In this document: positions 35,886 through 45,204 of the stretch, piece by piece | How the letters are laid out: the number at the start of each line of letters is the position of its first letter | How positions within the stretch are numbered: the stretch's first letter is position 1 | NCBI RefSeq assembly: GCF_001549985.1 | Contig: NZ_LROZ01000013.1 | Location: 1-64,000, forward strand | Length of the DNA: 64,000 nucleotides | Reading direction: 5' to 3' | Source: Myroides odoratus | Lineage (GTDB): Bacteria; Bacteroidota; Bacteroidia; Flavobacteriales; Flavobacteriaceae | Notes under the pieces: model-generated | The model's database searches: none | Told to the model about the DNA's origin: nothing | The model's input: the letters and a program-made list of their open reading frames with translations, nothing else | Position numbers and translations under genes: made by a program

Positions 35886-35917
35886 TAAAAAAAGCCATAC
35901 GAATCGTATGGCTTTCC
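35886..35917 (-). terminator. intrinsic terminator after the Bax inhibitor-1 gene
   Basis: On the minus strand an 11-base stem (AAAGCCATACG with CGTATGGCTTT) has a 3-base loop and is followed by eight T residues. Confidence 0.85.
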
Positions 35918-35934
35918 TGTATCTTCAATTTTAA

Positions 35935-36642
35935 TTAATTGTTTCTGCTCATTAAGATTCTCAAGATATACCAGAACAATAGCATCAATGAGGCAAATAA
36001 GCTCAAGGCTGCAGGTACATATTGATCTGCGGCATACTCATTTTTAATTTGCCAAGTCGAGTATAAGATTGATCCTGATGCTAAAGCTACCATAGCCAAA
36101 GAAAACCATAAACCTAGATCAAAACCAAACAACATTCCTGCAACAATGGTTCCTAAGGCTAAGAAAAAACCAATTGTCAAAATAGAACGCATGAATGAAA
36201 AGTTTGCATTCGATCCAAATACAACACCTGTCAATCCTAAAAATAGAGCGAGTGTTAATACCCCTGCTTGAACGATTAATGATGAATCACCAGTCATGCT
36301 CAATGCAACGACTAAAATCGGAACAAACAAAAAGGCTTCCGCTAACACATATAGCATGAACCCAGCATATTGCTGTGGTTTATTTGCTGTTTTATAGGTC
36401 AAATTTTGTGCAAACCAAGTAATTCCCATAAAGGCACCTAAGATGATTAACCAAGAGAATTTACCCATGCCCAATAATTGAAACATTCCATTTACTACGA
36501 AAGGCGTATTCAATAAAATCGTTTCAAATACAATAAATGCAAGTACCCCTAAGGCCAAATTACCATAAGTTCTTCTGTAAAACTGTGCCTTAACCGTATC
36601 CGATTCATGAGCAACAGCATAAATAGGCTGATTATCTTCCAT
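35935..36642 (-). CDS. Bax inhibitor-1/YccA family membrane protein
   Basis: 235 residues from the ATG ending at 36642. An upstream in-frame ATG at 36687 adds a non-conserved segment. Seven hydrophobic segments follow a soluble N-terminus (QFYRRTYGNLALG). The segment ending SILYSTWQIKNEY holds the conserved Asp/Glu-like region of the family. Members are proton-sensitive calcium-leak proteins; the bacterial role is not settled. Confidence 0.88.
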   Translation of the reverse strand: MEDNQPIYAVAHESDTVKAQFYRRTYGNLALGVLAFIVFETILLNTPFVVNGMFQLLGMGKFSWLIILGAFMGITWFAQNLTYKTANKPQQYAGFMLYVLAEAFLFVPILVVALSMTGDSSLIVQAGVLTLALFLGLTGVVFGSNANFSFMRSILTIGFFLALGTIVAGMLFGFDLGLWFSLAMVALASGSILYSTWQIKNEYAADQYVPAALSLFASLMLLFWYILRILMSRNN

Positions 36643-36695
36643 ATCTAAAATTTTTGAGCAATTTACGAAAATTGCCACAATTTTCATTTATTATT

Positions 36696-37304
36696 TTAAT
36701 AACTAACAACAAATACGTAGTTCCCTAAGCGAAAAGTATGGTAGCACATACTAATTTGAAAATCACCTTGACTAATCACTGCTTGTTTTTTTCCAACATT
36801 AACCTCCATGTCTTGAGCAAAACTCAAACTACGTGAATTACACATTTTAAACAATGCTTCTTTAACAGACCAAATCTCCGTTAGATAATCCATTTTATCG
36901 TCTACTGGTTCTGGGGCTAATGCTAATTCTCTTTCATTACAAAATTTGCCACTTAAGCGAATAATTTTATCACGGATCAATTCAACATCGACACCTATAT
37001 TTTGAGTGCTAATAGCTACAATCGCATAATCAAATGAATGAGAAATCGAAATGTGTTTCCCTGTACATAAACTAGGTTTACCACTTATATCATAGCACAA
37101 GTCCCCATCAGCAAGATTTAATTGACGTAAAACTTGACGAACAGCCAAAAAAGCCTTTTGATGATTCTCAGACTTCATCTTAGTCAAACGCTCTTGACTG
37201 GCGGCACTTAATTGAAGTGATGCTTTTAATTCCTCTAAGGATTCGGTAATATGCCAAACATAAAGTATTCCCGAATCTACTATAATTTCTTTTACTATTC
37301 CCAT
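36696..37304 (-). CDS. 4'-phosphopantetheinyl transferase superfamily protein
   Basis: 202 residues from the ATG ending at 37304; a longer in-frame start at 37385 would include the promoter and a hydrophobic non-family stretch. The magnesium-binding motif IGVDVELIRD and the WSVKEALFKM motif are both present, and SISHSFDYAIVAIS is the usual preceding block. It transfers phosphopantetheine from coenzyme A to a carrier protein. The partner is not in the window. A perfect hairpin with a T run lies in the leader. Confidence 0.88.
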   Translation of the reverse strand: MGIVKEIIVDSGILYVWHITESLEELKASLQLSAASQERLTKMKSENHQKAFLAVRQVLRQLNLADGDLCYDISGKPSLCTGKHISISHSFDYAIVAISTQNIGVDVELIRDKIIRLSGKFCNERELALAPEPVDDKMDYLTEIWSVKEALFKMCNSRSLSFAQDMEVNVGKKQAVISQGDFQISMCYHTFRLGNYVFVVSY

Positions 37305-37313
37305 AAACAAAAA

Positions 37314-37335
37314 AGTCAGTATAAATATACTGACT
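37314..37335 (-). promoter_or_regulatory. terminator-like hairpin in the phosphopantetheinyl transferase leader
   Basis: AGTCAGTATA/TATACTGACT form a perfect 10-base stem around two or so bases, followed on the minus strand by six T residues and then the ATG at 37304. A -7 element TATTTTTG (37353-37346) lies just upstream, so the hairpin is within the leader. It may attenuate transcription or hide the start region. Confidence 0.5.
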
Positions 37336-37370
37336 AAGTGAATTGCAAAAATACAATTTGTTTGACATAA

Positions 37371-37400
37371 AAAAAAGAGCCGCATAAGCGACTCTTTTTA
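37371..37400 (-). terminator. terminator of the SusC/SusD operon
   Basis: A minus-strand stem AAAAAGAGxCGC/GCGxCTCTTTTT with one mismatch and a four-base loop, followed by T residues, 6 bases after the last gene of the operon. Confidence 0.75.
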
Positions 37401-37405
37401 CCATA

Positions 37406-38290
37406 TTACTTACGAATCAAAATTGTATTTTGGTCATCAGCTTCTCCATAAAAAGCATTTCCAATCCAAACTAATTTATCAATCGTTTTTCCATTCTCTA
37501 ATTCTAAAGCTGGAACTAATTCAACTTCTCCAGCATTATTCACACCAAAAGTAACAATACCAGTTTCAGTTAACATTTCAGAGATAGAGTTACCACTAAT
37601 TTTTCCAATATAAGCAGAGCGATGTCTTTCAATAGCTAAAAAGTTTAATCTTTTAGACACTCCATCTTGTACTAAAGTAACTTGTTGCATCTCTTCTAAC
37701 TGACTATACAGTTCCCACTTTGCATCAAATCTAAACTTTTTATCTTCTTGCGTAGCTTTACGAAAAACGACATCTTGTCCAGAAAGGTAACCCGTAGTTA
37801 AAACATCTCCATTTGATAAATAATCTTTAAACAAAAATTCAATGTCACTGCGATTGCTATACCCTTCCTCCTCATTGTCTTTATTGATAAAAGATCCCTG
37901 TGTGAATTCGTGGACTTTATTACCATAAGGAAAGCTTAAAGCAAATGTTCTCAACATTGTAAAGTCAAAATTACTAGATTCAATACTTAAATCATTAACG
38001 TCAAAATCACTTTTAATATCTACTTCCCAATTTTCTTTAAAATCAAACCAAACATTGAATTCACCTAATTGTTTACCTCCATCAGGGCGAAAAGTAACAA
38101 TCCATCCGTCAGCACTTTCGTTCACTAAATGATCTTTCATTTGTTGTTTTGCTTTTGCAAGACGCACGATTGGATCATCTTGGTATAAATCATTGTCATT
38201 ATTTTGACAAGATGTAAATGCAAGCCCACTAATAAGTACTAAAGCTAAAGCTTTTCCAAACATATTAATTTTTCTATATGCCTTCTTCAT
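37406..38290 (-). CDS. DUF4302 lipoprotein of the SusCD operon
   Basis: 294 residues. A lipobox ends at Cys28 (LAFTSC). A shorter start at residue 10 (MFGKALALV) is possible; the longer start leaves 1 base to the upstream gene. The rest matches the DUF4302 pattern: DPIVRLAKAKQQMKDHLVNESADGWIVTF, then a beta-rich domain. DUF4302 proteins accompany SusC/SusD and zinc-metallohydrolase lipoproteins in operons of unknown substrate and are probably at the cell surface. Last gene of the operon. Confidence 0.8.
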   Translation of the reverse strand: MKKAYRKINMFGKALALVLISGLAFTSCQNNDNDLYQDDPIVRLAKAKQQMKDHLVNESADGWIVTFRPDGGKQLGEFNVWFDFKENWEVDIKSDFDVNDLSIESSNFDFTMLRTFALSFPYGNKVHEFTQGSFINKDNEEEGYSNRSDIEFLFKDYLSNGDVLTTGYLSGQDVVFRKATQEDKKFRFDAKWELYSQLEEMQQVTLVQDGVSKRLNFLAIERHRSAYIGKISGNSISEMLTETGIVTFGVNNAGEVELVPALELENGKTIDKLVWIGNAFYGEADDQNTILIRK

Positions 38291-38291
38291 A

Positions 38292-39383
38292 TTACAAATC
38301 TTTTACTTGTTTAAGAACATCAGCATGATGTTGACAGAATCTTATGTTAGCTTTAGAGCCTAAAGAACTACCTTTTTTCACTCCAAACGTTGATAAAATA
38401 CCATTTGGAGGCGTAGTTCTATTCAACATAGGAGATTCCTTAGCATGTTGAACGGCCACTCTACATAATTCATCAAAATCTATATCAAAGTTCTTTTTGA
38501 AATAATCTCTTACGAAATTAACTTTATACTCAATCTTGTTAGCTCCACCTGGTTTATAAAACTCGTCAGTTAATCCCATAGCGTCTCTTTCAGACTGCGG
38601 TAATCCATCAATTCTTCTAACTTCATCAAGAATTGCTTTATATTCTTCTGGTGTCTTTGACAACATAAATGAAGCAGTCTCAGCAAAATCCTCAATACTA
38701 TTTGAACGTGAATAACTAGTTAAGAACCCTAAAGTATTTGCATACTTATCAATAGTCCATCCCTTAGCAGACAATTTACTATCAATTTCAAACCATTGTG
38801 TAGTATATGACCCCACATTCATTTTACTGAATTCCGGTTGATTGAACTCTCTATCTTGGTTAATAATATGAATATACTCGTGTTGAATTGTATGAATAAA
38901 TTGTTGAGCTGATTCTAAATTTTTCTCTAAATAATCAACTTCATACAATGTAATTTGTACACCACCAGAAGCTAATCCTAATGTTCTAGTACCATCATCA
39001 TTATAAGCATATCCACCAGCAGTCAATAAAGAAACTGGTCTTAATTTTTTAACGAACTCAATTCCCGCTACATCAACATAACTTTGAATCCAAACTAAGT
39101 CAACCATTTCGAAAGCTGGTTTAACATTTTTCAATTTAGGTGGATATAAGTTTCTATTGTTATCACGTGTTGGACCATACATATTTCTATCCCAACGATA
39201 TTTTACCTGAATATTAAATGGCTCAGTAAATTTCTCAAATAAATACTTATCTGTATCATTCAACAATGCAGTATTTTCTTCCGGTAAATAACTGTTAGAA
39301 TCTAACTTATCATCTTTTTCACAGCTTACAAATAGCATTGCAGAAATAGACAATACGAATAAACTTTTAAATATCTGTTTCAT
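38292..39383 (-). CDS. zinc metallohydrolase lipoprotein associated with substrate import
   Basis: 363 residues. A lipobox ends at Cys21 (MLFVSC). The zinc motif HEYIH (HExxH) is at about 168-172 in HTIQHEYIHIINQ, with a candidate third-ligand Glu in SIEDFAETASFML. This matches the putative zinc-binding peptidase family found next to SusD genes in Bacteroidota. It may cut a peptide or other polymer before import by SusC. Located 2 bases after the susD-like gene. Confidence 0.85.
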   Translation of the reverse strand: MKQIFKSLFVLSISAMLFVSCEKDDKLDSNSYLPEENTALLNDTDKYLFEKFTEPFNIQVKYRWDRNMYGPTRDNNRNLYPPKLKNVKPAFEMVDLVWIQSYVDVAGIEFVKKLRPVSLLTAGGYAYNDDGTRTLGLASGGVQITLYEVDYLEKNLESAQQFIHTIQHEYIHIINQDREFNQPEFSKMNVGSYTTQWFEIDSKLSAKGWTIDKYANTLGFLTSYSRSNSIEDFAETASFMLSKTPEEYKAILDEVRRIDGLPQSERDAMGLTDEFYKPGGANKIEYKVNFVRDYFKKNFDIDFDELCRVAVQHAKESPMLNRTTPPNGILSTFGVKKGSSLGSKANIRFCQHHADVLKQVKDL

Positions 39384-39385
39384 AA

Positions 39386-40867
39386 TTATCTTTCATTTGG
39401 AGTTAAACCTGCCCCTAACGCACTTTGTGGTAACTGAATAGCTTTACGCTTATCTTGTGCTGTTAAAACGTCTCTAGTTCCTTCTATATCAAATGTATGA
39501 GTAACTTCTAAATTAAAACGTTTAATATCATACCATCTGTATCCCATATGAACAAACTCTCTACGTCTAAGCTCTGAAACATATTTCATAAGACGAGATT
39601 GTGTATCATTCATCTGATAGAACGGTTTGTATTCATCCGCAGTTGGAACCCCTCTTAATACATTAGCTAAAGTAACCGTACTTTCATTCAAATTACCTGC
39701 TGTTTTAAATTTAGCAAAGTAACCTATCATCGTAGCAGCTTCATCATATTGATCTTTCATGATTTTTGCTTCAATACGATATAAGAAAGCCTCGTCAACT
39801 GTTAATAACGGAATATTCACATAAGGCATTCCTGTTCCAGCTCCTTGATTTTCATATACAAAATATTCATGGAACTTAGGTTGAAAATATACATCTTGAC
39901 TTGCCCAGTATGACATTTCATAAGCATAACTTCTTCCATAAGGATTGTATTTAGTCATCATATCAGTTAAAATAGGACGAACCATTCCAAATCTAATTGA
40001 TGAATAATATCTTCTTAATAAAGATCTAGATCCTACAATCAATAAATTTGCTTTTTCTTTTTGATCTCCATAAAGTTGACCTTGTGCATTAGGGAAAACA
40101 CCTGCATAGGTTCTAATGTCACGCAAATTGATTGCTTTGTCTCCAAAAACGTTCGTGTATTCTAATACTTTATCCCAGTCTCCTTTATGAGCAAAGAAAC
40201 GTGCTGCTAAAGCCGATCCTGCTCCTTTAGTAAAATGGAAGCTTGGATTAGGGCTAAAAAACGCTTCATCTTTTGCTAAACGAACTCCTTCAACGATATC
40301 CGCTTCTAATCGAGCATAAACGTCAGCTAAAGTACCTCTTTTGTATTCTTTAATTAACTCTTCTTCTACTTCATCAACATAAGGAATACCTTGCTTAGAA
40401 GCAGCTGTATTTGGATCATATGCTTCACAAAACGTATTTGCTAACATCCAGTGAGCATAAGCACGAGCTAACAATGCTTCACCTTTAATTCCTTCATACA
40501 TTTCTTTTGTCATCTGTACTTTCTCTACAGATTCTAACGCTTGATTTGCTTGAGAAATTGCTTTATATGAAGCCTCCCAAAATTCCGAAGGAGAATCCCA
40601 ACTTTCTTGAGTTTCATCTTTCCAAGAATAATATGCAGTATTATCTAAAGCAGTATTAGCTGTTCTTCTAGAGTCTCCAAAGTTATCCGTCATTGCTTCT
40701 AAAGCATAAAAATTATTTGCAGACGGATAAGCGTAAACTAATAATTGCTTAATCTTTGCAGGACTATCTATAGTAGTTCTTTGATCAGGATTCTCTTCTA
40801 AAAAACTAGAACAACCTACCAAAGCAATACCTGCAACAACTCCCGTTATATATTTTAAATATCTCAT
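39386..40867 (-). CDS. SusD/RagB-family nutrient-binding lipoprotein
   Basis: 493 residues. A lipobox ends at Cys19 (GIALVGC). TPR-like helices follow (GIKGEALLARAYAHWMLANTF) and the typical YRIEAKIMK and SELRRREFVHMGYRWYDIKRFNLEV segments near the C-terminus. SusD caps the SusC barrel and captures ligand at the cell surface. Start is 11 bases after the SusC-like stop. The ligand is unknown. Confidence 0.95.
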   Translation of the reverse strand: MRYLKYITGVVAGIALVGCSSFLEENPDQRTTIDSPAKIKQLLVYAYPSANNFYALEAMTDNFGDSRRTANTALDNTAYYSWKDETQESWDSPSEFWEASYKAISQANQALESVEKVQMTKEMYEGIKGEALLARAYAHWMLANTFCEAYDPNTAASKQGIPYVDEVEEELIKEYKRGTLADVYARLEADIVEGVRLAKDEAFFSPNPSFHFTKGAGSALAARFFAHKGDWDKVLEYTNVFGDKAINLRDIRTYAGVFPNAQGQLYGDQKEKANLLIVGSRSLLRRYYSSIRFGMVRPILTDMMTKYNPYGRSYAYEMSYWASQDVYFQPKFHEYFVYENQGAGTGMPYVNIPLLTVDEAFLYRIEAKIMKDQYDEAATMIGYFAKFKTAGNLNESTVTLANVLRGVPTADEYKPFYQMNDTQSRLMKYVSELRRREFVHMGYRWYDIKRFNLEVTHTFDIEGTRDVLTAQDKRKAIQLPQSALGAGLTPNER

Positions 40868-40878
40868 ACTTTGATTGA

Positions 40879-43800
40879 TTAAATTGATAAGTTCAATGTT
40901 AATGTATACTGTCTCGTAACTGGCATAGCCACCCCTCCTACTCTGAAGAATTCAGGATCTTGTCCATTTAACTTTTTATCAGAATATAATAAGAAAGGAT
41001 TTGTTACTGATAATTTCACTCCAAAAGATGATACTCTCATTTGTTTTTTAACTAACTCAGGGAATTCATATCCTAATGTAATATTCTTAATACGGATAAA
41101 ATCACCTTTCGCAATACGTTGGTCAGAATAGTTATAAGTATTATAAGCTCTATCTAAACTACGACCATATTTATCGATCATATCAGCAGAAGCAATAACA
41201 GGTACATTTGTAGTATTCTCATCACCTGCAATTACCCAACGGTTATTCATTGCTTTTGTAAAGATTTGTGTATCGTTGTATTGAGAGCTAAAATTAGGAT
41301 CTAAACGAACTACGTTCCCCCAAGCAGCAACTGTCATAACATCTAAACTCCAGTTTTCGTATTGGAATGTATTATTGAAACCAATTGTTTTGTTTGGTTC
41401 AACTGTACCTTCATATTTCAAATAACTTACAACATCTTGAGTATCTTGGAAGTTCGCTCCACCTACGTTATCAGTTTCACCATCAGCCATTACATACGTT
41501 GGTAATCCTTCTGAGTTCAAACCTGTGAATTCATAAGAATATAATACGTTTCTTGGTTTACCTACTACATTACCACCTGTTTTTGCAATTAAATCGAACG
41601 CACGTGGTGTATAGCTTAATTTTTTAATTTTTTGATCGTAATAAGACACATTCAGATTTGATGTCCATTTGAATGATTTAGTATCGATATTTCTTGTCGT
41701 TAAACTTAACTCAACTCCTTTCGTTGTCATATCGGCATTATTACCCCATTTATATGTCTCTCCTCCAATTCCAGATGTTCTAACTTGATCTACTAAATCA
41801 AAAGCTTGTCTTTGGTAGATATCTGTTGATAAATAGATTCTGTTTTTGAATAATCCCATATCAAGACCAATATTCGCCTCGTATTGTTTTTCCCAAGTTA
41901 AATCACCATTTTTAAGATTCTCAATTTGCATTCCAACTTCTCTTGTATTTGGATCAAAACGAGATACTGTTAAAGCATTTTTAAATACAGCTGATGAGTT
42001 AGATGCTGGTCCTGCAGTAGCAGTTAAACCATAAGAACCTCTTAAGCTCAAATCAGAAAATGTATTTTGATTCATCATCCATTCTTCTTGGATAATATTC
42101 CATTTACCAGAAGCCGTCCATGTAGGTAACCACATAGCACCTGATTGTCCTTGTTGGTTTGACGCATCATAACGTCCAGTTAACGAAGCTGTATATTTTC
42201 CGTCATATGTATAGTTAACTCTTGCGAAGAAACCTACATTACGTTCTTTCTCATACCCTCTTTTAAACAAAGCATCACCTTCTGCAAACAACTTACGATA
42301 TAATTTATGATTAGGATTTCCTAAATATCCATTATCATACATAATTCCATATGTATCTTGAGCACTAAAATCACGGTCAATTACTCTGATTTCAGAACCT
42401 GCGAATGCATTAATTTCATGTTGACCATTTTTTCCAAAAATCTTATCATAAGAGAATGAATTTCTCCAGTTGATAGCTGTCATCTTATTTTGATATCTAT
42501 ACCAGATACCTCCATCTTTCAATACTACTTCTTTTTCACCATCCAAATGATCTGGATCTTGGTATAAGTAAATATTTTGATCTTTTACAACTGTAGTTTC
42601 AGCAGCTCTAAATGCCTGAACTACGTTTGACCCTTCACGAACATCATGGTCACGATCTGAAATAACATAGCGCAATGCAGCTGATGAATTAAATTTCAAA
42701 CCATCCATTAATTTGTATTCAAAATCTGCTTGTAATTTAATATCCTTTACATCTAAAGTCATATTATTATTATCAAGCTCATTTAAAATATTAAAAGGTG
42801 CCCAGTTTTGTCTATAAGTTTCATAGAACCCATCATTATCATATGGACGAAGCGCTCTTGATGTATTCAACGCATAGTTAAATGGGTTGATATCAAAATC
42901 ACGTGATACAGATCCTCCAACAGGGTCATCTTGACGGTCAAAACTTCCTGGAGCATCTTGTTTTCTACTAGAAAAAACAGTTGACAAACCTAAATTCATT
43001 CTATCATTAAAGTAGAATGTCGTTTTTAAGTTAGCTGTAATACGTTGTACTTGATCCGCAATTGTCCATCCCGGATCTTTCATATATCCAACAGACGCAT
43101 AATATGTAGCGTTTTCACTACCACCAGTAAAACTCAACGAGTGGTTTTGCATAATTGACGGTCTAAACAATTCTTTGAACCAATCTGTATTAGCGTACTC
43201 ATATTGACGTAAGAAATCATATTTATTCCCTGGTGTATTGATTCTGTCATAACCACCTTTATGATCTTCTCCACCTTGTGGATTGTATACGTTATAAGAT
43301 TTAAACCATAAGTTATAGACACCACCATATCTTCCTTGAGAAATAGAAGGATCAGTCAACAATCCTTTACCTTCCATCTCTGATAAAATTCCCATTGTAG
43401 CTTGAGAATTCAAGATATCAAAACTTCCATATCTAGGAATTTCACGAATTGTGTTTTCCATGTTATAGGTTACAGTCAAAGGTGTATTTTTTCTACCTGA
43501 CTTTGTAGTAATTACAACTACTCCGTTCATTGCACGAGCACCATAAATAGAAGTAGCCGCAGCATCTTTCAAAATCTCGATACTTAATACGTCACTTGCG
43601 TTTAATCCCGCAACAGCAGAACTCAACATAGTTGAAGCATTACCTGAAGCTAAGTCCTCGAAAGAAACGTTAATAATTTCTTCTTGAACCATACCATCAA
43701 TTACCCATAAAGGTTTTGTATCACCGAAAATAGAAGACGATCCACGAACCGTAATTTTAGGAGCAGCACCAAATGTACCTGTTACGTTCTGTACAGTTAC

Positions 43801-44253
43801 CCCAGCTGCTTTCCCTTCGATCATTCTACTTACGTCAGGAACTCCATCAACTTTTAATTCTTTCTCTGAAATTCTACTAACTGCCCCTGTAAACGTTCTT
43901 TTGTTCACAGACTCGTAACCTGTTGTAACGATGTTAATTTCTTCCAGTGTGCTGTCTTCTTTTAAGACTACATTTAATACATTGGCTTTGCCAACTTTTT
44001 TCTCTACGGAATTCATTCCAACAAACGAAAATACCAAAACAGCATTATCATCTTTTACGTTGATTGAGAAGTTACCGTCTAAGTCAGTACCAACACCTTC
44101 TTGGGTACCTTTAATCAACACACTCGCTCCTGGAAGAGGATACCCATCCCCATCAGCAACGCGTCCTGTAACCTTTCTGCTTTGCGCAAACCCCTCATTT
44201 ACCATTAGCAAGGCGGCTAGTACAAAGAAGAAATGAAGTACAATTTTCCTCAT
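40879..44253 (-). CDS. SusC/RagA-family TonB-linked outer-membrane transporter
   Basis: 1124 residues. A signal peptide is followed by a carboxypeptidase-regulatory-like domain (KVTGRVADGDGYPLPGASVLIKGT), the TonB plug (GKAAGVTVQNVTG, RGSSSIFGDTKPLWVIDGM, SIEILKDAAATSIYGARAMNGVVVITTK) and a large beta barrel ending in an aliphatic strand (TLTLNLSI). It imports a large ligand using TonB energy. The ligand is unidentified; the neighbouring metallohydrolase suggests a peptide or protein-linked substrate. First gene of a four-gene operon. Confidence 0.95.
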   Translation of the reverse strand: MRKIVLHFFFVLAALLMVNEGFAQSRKVTGRVADGDGYPLPGASVLIKGTQEGVGTDLDGNFSINVKDDNAVLVFSFVGMNSVEKKVGKANVLNVVLKEDSTLEEINIVTTGYESVNKRTFTGAVSRISEKELKVDGVPDVSRMIEGKAAGVTVQNVTGTFGAAPKITVRGSSSIFGDTKPLWVIDGMVQEEIINVSFEDLASGNASTMLSSAVAGLNASDVLSIEILKDAAATSIYGARAMNGVVVITTKSGRKNTPLTVTYNMENTIREIPRYGSFDILNSQATMGILSEMEGKGLLTDPSISQGRYGGVYNLWFKSYNVYNPQGGEDHKGGYDRINTPGNKYDFLRQYEYANTDWFKELFRPSIMQNHSLSFTGGSENATYYASVGYMKDPGWTIADQVQRITANLKTTFYFNDRMNLGLSTVFSSRKQDAPGSFDRQDDPVGGSVSRDFDINPFNYALNTSRALRPYDNDGFYETYRQNWAPFNILNELDNNNMTLDVKDIKLQADFEYKLMDGLKFNSSAALRYVISDRDHDVREGSNVVQAFRAAETTVVKDQNIYLYQDPDHLDGEKEVVLKDGGIWYRYQNKMTAINWRNSFSYDKIFGKNGQHEINAFAGSEIRVIDRDFSAQDTYGIMYDNGYLGNPNHKLYRKLFAEGDALFKRGYEKERNVGFFARVNYTYDGKYTASLTGRYDASNQQGQSGAMWLPTWTASGKWNIIQEEWMMNQNTFSDLSLRGSYGLTATAGPASNSSAVFKNALTVSRFDPNTREVGMQIENLKNGDLTWEKQYEANIGLDMGLFKNRIYLSTDIYQRQAFDLVDQVRTSGIGGETYKWGNNADMTTKGVELSLTTRNIDTKSFKWTSNLNVSYYDQKIKKLSYTPRAFDLIAKTGGNVVGKPRNVLYSYEFTGLNSEGLPTYVMADGETDNVGGANFQDTQDVVSYLKYEGTVEPNKTIGFNNTFQYENWSLDVMTVAAWGNVVRLDPNFSSQYNDTQIFTKAMNNRWVIAGDENTTNVPVIASADMIDKYGRSLDRAYNTYNYSDQRIAKGDFIRIKNITLGYEFPELVKKQMRVSSFGVKLSVTNPFLLYSDKKLNGQDPEFFRVGGVAMPVTRQYTLTLNLSI

Positions 44254-44694
44254 GTTTTATTAATTTTAAATTGTTTAACAAACAAATAACAAAAAATCGA
44301 CATTTGCTAATTTTATGTTATTTTTTTACAACACGAAAAAGTTAAAAAATGTATCACCTTGTTTTACAAACAATTACCAAGACACCCCTTAAAGTCTAAT
44401 TCTGTACGGGAAGGTACAGTATAATATAACGAAAAACAAAATCTTAAAAGAATATACAAACCGCAAAAACAGTTGTTAACAAAAGCAAAATAATCAAACA
44501 ATACCAACAAAACAACCTTTCAAAGTTAACAATACACCCCCAATTATTGCATCATCTTAATTTCTGCTAAAAAAAACTTTAACTAAATTAAAAACAAGAG
44601 AAAGACATCTTTTAAATCTACTTTAGTCACGCGCATAAAAAAAGGAGATTGGTCCTTTCCAATCTCCTTTTTTCTTTGACTAAATTATAATCGC
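44254..44694. other. intergenic region upstream of the SusCD operon
   Basis: 441 AT-rich bases with no gene. On the minus strand TAACTTTG (44528-44521) is an exact -7 element for the SusC gene and would give a leader of about 260 bases. No TTG is correctly placed. I see no sigma-factor or anti-sigma gene, which often accompanies SusCD pairs. Confidence 0.45.
44638..44673 (-). terminator. intrinsic terminator after mscL
   Basis: GGAGATTGG/CCAATCTCC stem with A and T extensions and a six-base loop; on the minus strand eight T residues follow, 22 bases after the mscL stop. Confidence 0.86.
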
Positions 44695-45141
44695 TTATTT
44701 TCCTTGATTTTTCAACAAATCTCTAATTTCTGCCAACAAATCCTCTTGCGTTGGTGCTGGTGGTCCTGCTGGTTCTGGTGCAACTGCCGCTTCTTCTTTC
44801 TTTCTCAATTGGTTAATTCCTTTTACCATTAAGAATACACAGAATGCCAACAACGTAAAGTTAATTACTTCCGTAATAAAACTACCGTAAGCAAAGATAA
44901 CATTACCATCCACTCCTCTTGCTGCAGCTAAAGGCGCACCATCTGGAGCTTCTCCTTTTAAAACTACATACATATTGGTAAAGTCTGGTGTACCAATGAT
45001 TGCAGACACTAAGGGCATAATAACATCATTTACGATACTTGTAACGATTTTACCAAATGCTCCCCCAATGATAACCCCTACTGCTAGGTCCATTACATTG
45101 CCTTTTACAGCAAATTCTTTAAATTCTTTTAAAAATCCCAT
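44695..45141 (-). CDS. mscL: large-conductance mechanosensitive channel
   Basis: 148 residues. The N-terminal amphipathic helix [41 protein letters not shown] includes the pore-lining first helix with its glycine-rich pattern. The second membrane helix ([23 protein letters not shown]) and cytoplasmic helix ([13 protein letters not shown] type) follow. It opens under membrane tension to release solutes in osmotic downshock. A Pro/Ala-rich linker before the last helix is present. Confidence 0.95.
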   Translation of the reverse strand: MGFLKEFKEFAVKGNVMDLAVGVIIGGAFGKIVTSIVNDVIMPLVSAIIGTPDFTNMYVVLKGEAPDGAPLAAARGVDGNVIFAYGSFITEVINFTLLAFCVFLMVKGINQLRKKEEAAVAPEPAGPPAPTQEDLLAEIRDLLKNQGK

Positions 45142-45204
45142 AGTTAAATTTTATTGATTGCTTTTAACAAAAATACTTATTTTATTCTAAAAAAAAACTT
45201 TTTT

